NCBI GenBank assembly: GCA_023411225.1
Contig: JAEYPA010000072.1
Location: 1 to 28,288, forward strand
From: Bacillota bacterium
GTDB taxonomy: Bacteria > Bacillota > Clostridia > Lachnospirales > Lachnospiraceae
Direction: 5' to 3'
Length of the DNA: 28,288 nucleotides
Below, piece after piece: positions 22,801 through 28,288 of the stretch. Every line of letters begins with the position of its first letter. Within the stretch, counting starts at the first letter, position 1. Under the pieces are notes generated by a model. The model was not told where the DNA came from and did not search any database. It worked only from the letters and a program-made list of their open reading frames with translations. The position numbers and the translations under genes were made by a program.

Positions 22801-24367
22801 CCTCTGTCTGTCGATTCGATAACACATTATATAAGTATTCAAAAATTAGGTTCTTACTATCATTATCATAAACAATATTACGCAGGCCAATGGCGTTATT
22901 CACATGAGGTAGGAATCTCAGCCATTCCACCTTATCTTTATTTTTTTCATTGGCTACAAACACAAGTTCCAAGTCAGAATAAAACTGCCTAGTACATAAA
23001 TCAAGAACAATGCTCTTCAACAATGCATAGCGATCAGGTTCCTTCCCTATGATTCCCAGTGCATTCATGTTCTTCAACTCACAGATTACGGGTGCCTGAT
23101 CTAGCATCTGGCATTCGCTCCACACCTCTTCCGGCATATTCTGTAGCTCATCCTCTATCTCAAGTCGTTCCTGCTTTTTATAGTCTATGGATCGCTTTGC
23201 TGTTATCTGCCCGGTACCCAACCGTATATGAAGGAAATCCTCATCCTCCGGCATACGGTCAAACAAGTCACTGGAAAACTCATAGAACATTTGCTGTTCC
23301 TGCTCCGGTGATAGGTAGATCTCATTTAGTGTTTGTCTTTCTAACTGACGGCAATGTTGAATCTCTTCACGTTTTATCTCTATGTAGCGATTGTATTTCT
23401 CAATTCTTTCCACAATACCTCTCTTATAGTCCTTCTTATCTTCCGTGATCCCTAAAACTGCCGTTATTACCGACATTCCTCCGGATATTAATCCAAAGAA
23501 TACCATAGCTCCACCCATAAATGCCATAGAGCCGGAAGCTACAAGCATTCCAAGCGACGGAAGTAATCTCATAAAAAGATCGTTTTTCGGTTTTACCGGT
23601 TTGGCCGGTGGATCTAGAATTGCAATTTTATCTGTATTCAGTAATACCTTTATTCTAGTGTTGCGAATAAACTGTGGATACTGCTTCTTAACTGCATAAT
23701 CCATATAGCTTAATGTTCTGACCACCATATCCTCTCGAATCTCAGTCCATAGTTTATTATCCTTGTAATAAAAGATGTAATCGGAGAGATAGATAAAGTC
23801 ATTGTTTTGTATCATGGCTTTCTTCTCTACCTTCTTTCCATTATGGTATACACCATAAGCTGAATGAATCACAGTAAGTAATAACGCAGGACCAGATGTT
23901 GCTTCCTGTCGACTAAGATTGATTCTGTCTTCCCTCACATACTCACTTTTAAGCATAATATTACAAGTTTCACTGGTGCCAATACTTACATCCTTCTGAG
24001 AAGCAAGATCAATTGCTCGCTCGTAGCGCCTCTTCCCATTGTCAAAGTCAATCATAAAGGACATGGTAAAAGCCTCGCTATCTGAACTCTGGTATCTGAT
24101 AATGAGTTCATCCCCATGAACCAGCGTCTTTGTCATCAGCTTTTTAACATCACCCACAGAAAGGTACAGGTTATCCGAGCATAGAACTGACCAGTCTCCA
24201 TTATGATAGACAAAGGTGAGCCTTATTGCCCCAAAAAAGAGTTGTTTACTTAAGCGAATGTCACACGTGCTTGATGTCCCTACCTTGAGCTCCTTCATTT
24301 CAGCCGTCAGTTCGATTTCCTTGTATACATTCTTATTTGATATCGTAATCTTATATCTACTCTCCAC
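19859..24367 (-). CDS. essC: EssC-type T7SS motor ATPase (FtsK/SpoIIIE family)
   Basis: This 1502-aa membrane ATPase drives type VIIb secretion. In order it has two N-terminal FHA-like domains (about 1-95 and 105-205), two membrane helices (about 266-306), a DUF/stalk region, and three FtsK-type modules. Module 1 is intact, with Walker A GTTGSGKS (691-698) and Walker B IIIVDEFAE (797-805). Module 2 has Walker A GSSQYGKT (1020-1027), but its Walker B is LLVDN (D1124, N1125), lacking the catalytic Glu. Module 3 is degenerate at the P-loop (GRENSEHKN, 1303-1311) although FIFDD remains. Modules 2 and 3 of EssC proteins are known to be weak or inactive ATPases. It starts at GTG 24367 after AGGAG; an out-of-frame ATG 4 bases earlier opens only a 4-codon frame. 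Confidence 0.94.
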   Translation of the reverse strand: MESRYKITISNKNVYKEIELTAEMKELKVGTSSTCDIRLSKQLFFGAIRLTFVYHNGDWSVLCSDNLYLSVGDVKKLMTKTLVHGDELIIRYQSSDSEAFTMSFMIDFDNGKRRYERAIDLASQKDVSIGTSETCNIMLKSEYVREDRINLSRQEATSGPALLLTVIHSAYGVYHNGKKVEKKAMIQNNDFIYLSDYIFYYKDNKLWTEIREDMVVRTLSYMDYAVKKQYPQFIRNTRIKVLLNTDKIAILDPPAKPVKPKNDLFMRLLPSLGMLVASGSMAFMGGAMVFFGLISGGMSVITAVLGITEDKKDYKRGIVERIEKYNRYIEIKREEIQHCRQLERQTLNEIYLSPEQEQQMFYEFSSDLFDRMPEDEDFLHIRLGTGQITAKRSIDYKKQERLEIEDELQNMPEEVWSECQMLDQAPVICELKNMNALGIIGKEPDRYALLKSIVLDLCTRQFYSDLELVFVANEKNKDKVEWLRFLPHVNNAIGLRNIVYDNDSKNLIFEYLYNVLSNRQTEEKHNKHIIAFFYDELGFNSHPISKFVSQAKELGITFLFFVDRKEDAPLHCDNLINLVNGKEAVLVDAANSALAIPFQYFTITDAAAKNMVRLLAPVYTEEISLEGSLTKKISLFELLGISAVEDLDLSQQWAGTAVYRSMSAPIGISRSGMVNLDLHDKAHGPHGLVAGTTGSGKSEILQTYILSMATLFHPYEVAFVIIDFKGGGMVNQFKNMPHLLGAITNIDGKQINRSLKSIKAELQKRQRLFAEADVNHIDKYIKKYKSKEVSIPLPHLIIIVDEFAELKAEQPDFMKELISAARIGRSLGVHLILATQKPSGQVDDQIWSNSRFKLCLKVQSPEDSNEVLKSPLAAEIKEPGRAYLQVGNNEIFELFQSAFSGAPAKLDGESVKEFTIFKVTTCGQRIPVFIQKKKESDSRNVTQLDSVVQYVTDYCKEQAIEKLPNICLPALSSCITYPDEDNVHKENSHMVEIGIYDDPDNQYQGIAWLDVDNKNTLMIGSSQYGKTNLIQCIIRSIVKGSSPKESVIYIIDFGSMVLKNFENLNHVGGVVCSSEDEKLKNLFKMLHSETALRKEKLAALGLSSYASYLEAGYTDLPHIYLLVDNLTALIELYLEDNDTLLILIREGLAVGISTLVGNSQTTGIGYKYLSNFSNKVALYCNDSNEYSYLYDHMTLQADEIPGRCVIELENRMLECQTYLSFNGEKEIDRVREMHAFVEKINEVNTGMYAKKIPCIPTILTFTQLQQDFNVEVTEYRIPVGLTYTEVSPFYLDISNLGAMGLCGRENSEHKNFIAYMMYCLNENRTKYPVRTFIFDDISRMFADLQSLDIVEQYTLDINKITDIITSMHETLHLRYQEMIESTNPEKVNELLLLVIQNNEATKVISDDMDLMTLYTEIVTKYKHMKVCILFSNYENAIVSYDAPEPLRMVKQEQHLLYFDNLDNLKPFDVPYEIVRENKKKLECQDAYYIQDNTVTKLKMVRI

Positions 24368-24377
24368 TCATTTTCTC

Positions 24378-24632
24378 CTACTCTGTAACGTTTATAATAG
24401 AACCATTACGTAACCCGTACTCCCCTAAGGTTCTATTTCCTTTTAGCAAGGCAATGGGGTTCTCTGTTTTCAGATAGCAATGGTTGATATCCGATACATT
24501 TATGTCTAGATAAAATGCCTCATTAAGGCCGTTGACTAACTCGTTTGCTGTAATATCCAATGGTATCTCCAGATCTACTTCCATCTTTCTCTTATGAATC
24601 TTTAGGATAATGATTGCTGTATTCTTGTCCAT
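24378..24632 (-). CDS. esaB: YukD/EsaB-type ubiquitin-like T7SS protein
   Basis: This 84-aa protein has the beta-grasp, ubiquitin-like pattern of the YukD/EsaB family: AIIILKIHKRKMEVDLEIPL, a helix (ANELVNGLNEAFYL), and the end NRTLGEYGLRNGSIINVTE, which closely matches the C-terminal GxxLxxxGLxDGxIIxV signature. It is a small cytoplasmic component required for, or regulating, T7SS in other Firmicutes. It lies 9 bases after the CpaE-like gene and 10 before essC. Confidence 0.88.
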   Translation of the reverse strand: MDKNTAIIILKIHKRKMEVDLEIPLDITANELVNGLNEAFYLDINVSDINHCYLKTENPIALLKGNRTLGEYGLRNGSIINVTE

Positions 24633-24641
24633 GAGTACCTC

Positions 24642-25700
24642 CTATAACACGAGTAACGAGACCTTTTGAATACCACTGTCTTTTGAGAAATCATCTATGC
24701 TCATCTCATCATAGTTATCAAAATGATTCACATACTCGCTTACTTCGAAGGATAAGCCCTCTCGTTCATTGACTAAAGCATTGGCTTGATCTTTCACAAA
24801 ATTGTTGCAGATAAAGATATATTCATTGGTATTCAATCGGTTAATATTCTTTAGGAACACAGTAGTGGAATACATGGAAGTAACCGTCTGATTCACCACC
24901 ATGATAACCTTATCTGCAATATTAAGGAGGCTGGCTTTCTCCTCATCCAGACCGGATTCAGCATCCAGTATGATATAGTCATACTCCTTGCTCTGCTTTG
25001 CAGACACAGCTATACTCCCGAATATACTATAGAGAAGTCCAACTGACATCAGTGTTGCTTTAAATGGGGGTAGATAACTAAAATCCTCTTTTCGAATCAC
25101 ATGCTTAATCTGTGAGTATACAGATTCCGTGGACTGTGACAGCAATGCGTAGACATCGCTATCAGCAATGGCACTGTTATTGCTTAGTAATCGTTGAAAA
25201 GACTGGATGGTATTTGCATTTATGTACAAAACCTTCTTATAATTTTTAGACAAAAATTCACTAATTCCTAGGGCTACCGTGGTCTTTCCTGCTCCCCCGT
25301 TAGAAGAGTATACCAATATAATCTGTGGATCTCTCTTGGCTTCCACAGAGAAATCCAACACACCTTTACTTTTACTGATGATTTCACTTAATATCATATT
25401 AATATTGGTGTATTTATACAAAAATGTCAGATTCAAATCAGCGGTCTGGCTTTCTTCATAGCGTTCTTTCAAAATAAAGATACTGCCGATGTTATGCCGT
25501 TTTAAGGATTCCTCATACAAATGATCTGAAATGATCAATACATCTGCTTTCTGGGAAGTCGAAAATAAATATTGAAAGTAAGATTTATCTGTTATAATTT
25601 CTAACTCAATTCGGTCAAAGAACTCCTCAATAAACTTCTGCTGCAGGGGGATCATATAGTTAATATCTGTATCTACAATAAGAATTCTTGGTTTCACCAT
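24642..25700 (-). CDS. CpaE/TadZ-like ATPase with receiver-like N-terminus and MinD-type P-loop domain
   Basis: This 352-aa cytoplasmic protein has a receiver-like N-terminal domain (about 1-110, beginning PRILIVDTDINYMIPLQQKF) and a MinD/ParA-family ATPase (about 125-350). The P-loop is SSNGGAGKTTVAL (132-144). The deviant-Walker signature lysine that normally precedes GGxGK is replaced by Asn134, while Lys139 and Thr140 are kept. Walker B is YIILDAESG (D246). The receiver-like domain lacks the usual acidic cluster context and phospho-acceptor block. CpaE/TadZ proteins localise secretion machines in pilus systems; here the gene is 11 bases after the FHA gene and 9 before esaB, suggesting a role in T7SS assembly or positioning. 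Confidence 0.82.
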   Translation of the reverse strand: MVKPRILIVDTDINYMIPLQQKFIEEFFDRIELEIITDKSYFQYLFSTSQKADVLIISDHLYEESLKRHNIGSIFILKERYEESQTADLNLTFLYKYTNINMILSEIISKSKGVLDFSVEAKRDPQIILVYSSNGGAGKTTVALGISEFLSKNYKKVLYINANTIQSFQRLLSNNSAIADSDVYALLSQSTESVYSQIKHVIRKEDFSYLPPFKATLMSVGLLYSIFGSIAVSAKQSKEYDYIILDAESGLDEEKASLLNIADKVIMVVNQTVTSMYSTTVFLKNINRLNTNEYIFICNNFVKDQANALVNEREGLSFEVSEYVNHFDNYDEMSIDDFSKDSGIQKVSLLVL

Positions 25701-25711
25701 TTTATCCCCTC

Positions 25712-26617
25712 CTAACTTATACAGACTCTAAAGTCACTATTGGCCATTCGCAGCACATCCCCATTGTGTAGAGGATATGGTTGATTGGGAATCAACCTGT
25801 TCTGGTTAATATAGGTACCATTTGAGCTCTTCATATCTATAACAACATATTGATTCCCTTCCCTTAATATCTTACAGTGAACCCTGCTAATGGCTTTATT
25901 AAAGGTAATTGCAGCATTGACAGCCGATACGCTCTTTCCCAGTAAGAATTCATTTCTATTGACTAGGATTTCTATGTGAGTAGGAGCATTTAATCCAATA
26001 ATCCGAAGTTCTCCACTCTGATTACTCTGAACATTACCACTGTCTGTCGTCGACCTTTTCCCCATGATACGATGATATAATTCCTCCAATGCAATCTTTC
26101 CATCTGACAAATCTGCTGCCAGCTGTAAAGTTTTACTGTCAGAAATATTCGGTACACCATTGATTAGTTTGATGAGACTAGTTCTTAACGAACTCTCAAA
26201 GGACATATCGTCTGCATATTCCTTATGAAGCAATGGCATGTATACTAAATGCACCTGTAGATTACTGGGATCCACAAATATCTTATCAAAGGCAATATCA
26301 ATACTCTGACAGTACAGAAAGCCGTTGGCTTTTACGGTAATAATACTATTAAACAGATACCCCATAATCGTCATAAAACTGCCCGGATTAATTGTTGGAA
26401 GTATCCTGGTGAATGGTAACAGGTTATTGGTCTGATAGAACAAAGCCTTCCTTCCATTGACTAATAACTTCATACACCGAATAAACTCTTTACTTCCCTG
26501 ATTCAAAAGAACCTTATATTCCGTCATATTGAGCTCTGTATTATCATTAAGAACATACATAAAATTAGCCCCACAGTATAGTTCCGTTACGTTTTTCCTC
26601 TTATATAATGGTTCCAT
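25712..26617 (-). CDS. DUF6382 (EssB-like) plus FHA-domain protein
   Basis: This 301-aa protein has an N-terminal domain (about 5-185) resembling DUF6382, a domain related to the pseudokinase part of EssB/YukC. Signs are FMYVLNDNTELNMTEYKVL, then KVFVDPSNLQVHLVYMPLL-like IFVDPSNLQVHLVYMPLL. A C-terminal FHA domain (about 203-300) has the conserved SRVH (244-247) and SSNGTYIN (264-271). FHA domains bind phosphothreonine peptides. There is no membrane helix, unlike canonical EssB, so if it replaces EssB it must be recruited to the membrane, perhaps by EssC or the Ig-repeat protein. ATG at 26617 follows GGAGG. It is 11 bases from the CpaE-like gene. Confidence 0.8.
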   Translation of the reverse strand: MEPLYKRKNVTELYCGANFMYVLNDNTELNMTEYKVLLNQGSKEFIRCMKLLVNGRKALFYQTNNLLPFTRILPTINPGSFMTIMGYLFNSIITVKANGFLYCQSIDIAFDKIFVDPSNLQVHLVYMPLLHKEYADDMSFESSLRTSLIKLINGVPNISDSKTLQLAADLSDGKIALEELYHRIMGKRSTTDSGNVQSNQSGELRIIGLNAPTHIEILVNRNEFLLGKSVSAVNAAITFNKAISRVHCKILREGNQYVVIDMKSSNGTYINQNRLIPNQPYPLHNGDVLRMANSDFRVCIS

Positions 26618-26640
26618 TCTTATCCTCCACGTCCTAATAT

Positions 26641-28288
26641 TTATTCAGGAAGGTTATGTTTTCTCCTTTTTACCATTATCATGATAATAAGCAGCACGAT
26701 TAGGATTACACCACCAATGATTGTTCCAATAAAGACAGGTGTATTGGCATACCAACGGATTAGCAAACTTGTAGAAATGGTGATAACCTTATTAAATGTA
26801 TAAGAACTTTGAAAGGTATCAGCATCTGTGTCCGTAATATTCCCTGCCATATCCTCTACAACAATTCTAACTTTCTGAGCACTTCTGTTCTCATTCAGTG
26901 TAAAGCTTCCTGTATAATTGTTAGAATCTCCTGAAAAGTCAGTGACCACATTCCCTATTTGTTTATCATTGTTATATATTGTAATGGACTTGATTCCGAT
27001 TGTATCGTATACATTGTAGCTTACTTTTAAATCCTTCCCATTTACAATGCTCTTCTCCAAGCCAGTAATGCTAGTCAGCTCCGGAGCAGTAGTATCTACA
27101 CGAAACACAATTGACTTATCCTTGTAATTCGTATTTTCAGGGGCATTTCCCGCTCTATCCTTTGAGGATACCGATACCTTATAGACACCATCCTGCTTAA
27201 AGTTATCCTTATTTATGGTATACTGGTACTCGAACCAGCCCGTTTTCCCTGATGCAACCTGTGTATTTTTAACAGCTTCCAAGTCATACTGGACATTCTC
27301 CAGTGGTTTTCCATCGTGAGTGATTGTTATGACTAGAGAACCTTCCACCAAATCAGCTGCATTGTATTCATTAATCACCAGATTATCCTTGACTTCCCTG
27401 GTATAAGCTCCACCATTGCCTGACAGATTACTGAGGTAGCTATTAAACTTATATACAGATCCAAACCGATTCACTGTGAACTGCACATTCTTGGAGTTGA
27501 CATTACCGGCCTTATCCGTTGTACTTACAGACAATCTATAAATTCCATCCACATCGGCTACTTTAGCAAAGGTATTATTTGTTCCAGAACCACCAGTTGC
27601 ATTCATCTTCATCTCTTTAATGAACTGGTCTGTTACATCAACTTCCGTTCCATCCATCTGAACTCTGGTAAGTACAATTTTGGACTTTTCATAATTGAGA
27701 TCTGAAAAGCTAATGGTAGGGATGAGCTCTCCCTTATATGCCTTGCCATTGCTAATACCTTGAATCTTCAGCTTATCAATCGTCTTATCTAGGACAAAGC
27801 TCTTGCCTGCTGCTGATTCACCATACTGTACCTCTTTGGATTCATTGCCAGCCATATCTTCCATCTTCACATCAAAGGTATACTCTCCGTCTGCAGTGTA
27901 CTGTATGGTAGCAACATGGTTATCACCATCGGCTGACCAAGTTACTTTTGGCTGATTTATAGGCTTTCCCTTTAGAGTTGCCGTTTGCTCAAATAGTACC
28001 TTTGACACATCAAAATTATGTTCATTAATTACAATCGTTGCCCTACGGTTCGCTTTAAAGTATCTTGCATTCTTTACAGAATTATTGTCATAACTAACCC
28101 GAATGACTGGATTGGTCCTATCCACAATAAAAGTTCTTGGTGCTACAGAGTTATGATAGTCCACTGCCTTATTCTTGTTTGCTGCTGCATCCGTGCAGGC
28201 AATGTCAAAGGAATAATCTCCGTCATTCTCGTATAGAATGGTAGCCGTATGCTTGGTACTATCTCCATTGCCCCTCCCAAGAGTAGAC
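26641..28288 (-). CDS. Ig-like repeat membrane protein, first T7SS gene in window (5' end missing)
   Basis: At least 548 codons are open from the window edge to the stop at 26641, so the N-terminus lies outside; the GTG at 28164 is internal. The protein is a tandem array of beta-sandwich, bacterial Ig-like domains of roughly 90-130 residues. Linking motifs such as RTFIVDRTNPVIRVS, KSFVLDKT and VFRVDTTAPELTSITG alternate with DGxYxFxVxxxDxAGN motifs. A C-terminal membrane helix (VFIGTIIGGVILIVLLIIMI) is followed by KRRKHNLPE. Most of the chain is therefore extracellular. It may be a cell-wall-spanning part of the secretion apparatus, in the place EsaA holds elsewhere, although no homology to EsaA was seen. 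Confidence 0.82.
   Translation of the reverse strand, partial: STLGRGNGDSTKHTATILYENDGDYSFDIACTDAAANKNKAVDYHNSVAPRTFIVDRTNPVIRVSYDNNSVKNARYFKANRRATIVINEHNFDVSKVLFEQTATLKGKPINQPKVTWSADGDNHVATIQYTADGEYTFDVKMEDMAGNESKEVQYGESAAGKSFVLDKTIDKLKIQGISNGKAYKGELIPTISFSDLNYEKSKIVLTRVQMDGTEVDVTDQFIKEMKMNATGGSGTNNTFAKVADVDGIYRLSVSTTDKAGNVNSKNVQFTVNRFGSVYKFNSYLSNLSGNGGAYTREVKDNLVINEYNAADLVEGSLVITITHDGKPLENVQYDLEAVKNTQVASGKTGWFEYQYTINKDNFKQDGVYKVSVSSKDRAGNAPENTNYKDKSIVFRVDTTAPELTSITGLEKSIVNGKDLKVSYNVYDTIGIKSITIYNNDKQIGNVVTDFSGDSNNYTGSFTLNENRSAQKVRIVVEDMAGNITDTDADTFQSSYTFNKVITISTSLLIRWYANTPVFIGTIIGGVILIVLLIIMIMVKRRKHNLPE

Noticed and set aside
28018..28236. 72-codon plus-strand frame over the Ig-repeat gene
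   Set aside because: It lies antisense to the Ig-like coding frame, which continues to the window edge with clear repeat motifs.
1..28288. CRISPR array, insertion sequence, prophage, integrase or tRNA
   Set aside because: No spaced repeat array, transposase or integrase motif, or cloverleaf-like sequence was seen on either strand.

Overview
The window looks like chromosome from a low-to-moderate GC Firmicute, most likely class Clostridia and probably a Lachnospiraceae-type gut anaerobe. The reasons are strong AGGAGG-type ribosome binding sites, a QueT-type ECF queuosine-precursor transporter, a type VIIb-like secretion (T7SS/Ess) locus, a ferric-siderophore ABC operon with a DtxR-like operator, and large cell-surface proteins with C-terminal membrane anchors. 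This assignment is inference from gene content; no 16S or other marker is present.

Layout. (1) 1-137: the first 45 codons of a minus-strand membrane-anchored protein that leaves the window. (2) 378-1063: promoter, candidate preQ1-I riboswitch, queT, and a strong terminator that also serves the opposite strand. (3) 1078-12013, minus strand: a five-gene operon, in transcription order a 1727-aa and a 724-aa secreted/membrane-anchored paralogue pair, a 237-aa polytopic membrane protein, a PrsW-like intramembrane protease with no good start codon, and a 737-aa GLUG/CxxC surface protein. A 379-bp divergent region separates it from a 395-aa regulator with an N-terminal excisionase-like HTH and a C-terminal LuxR HTH. 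The leader of the 1727-aa gene contains a textbook intrinsic terminator just before its ribosome binding site, so attenuation is a reasonable hypothesis. (4) 13643-18652, minus strand: substrate-binding lipoprotein, two FecCD permeases, an ATPase and an MFS transporter, tightly overlapping, transcribed from a consensus TTGACA-17-TATAAT promoter with a GTTAG-N6-CTAAC operator just downstream. (5) 18784-28288, minus strand: a T7SS operon, in transcription order an Ig-like-repeat membrane protein (5' end outside the window), a DUF6382/EssB-like + FHA protein, a CpaE/TadZ-like ATPase, a YukD/EsaB ubiquitin-like protein, EssC, two WXG100-like small helical proteins, and an unrecognised 162-aa protein.

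How the parts may work together. The T7SS genes are spaced by 9-24 bp or overlap and plausibly encode one secretion machine with its own small substrates or chaperones. It differs from the Staphylococcus/Bacillus pattern in having a receiver-plus-MinD-like ATPase and an Ig-repeat membrane protein, and no LXG toxin or immunity gene follows it. The 12-kb surface-protein operon is the least explained region. Its two large paralogues share an N-terminal beta-prism-like repeat, a helical region, an internal hydrophobic segment and a C-terminal anchor. They are encoded with an intramembrane protease and lie opposite a LuxR-type regulator, which suggests a regulated surface or membrane-active system of unknown role. 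No tRNA, rRNA, CRISPR array, insertion sequence or phage gene was seen.
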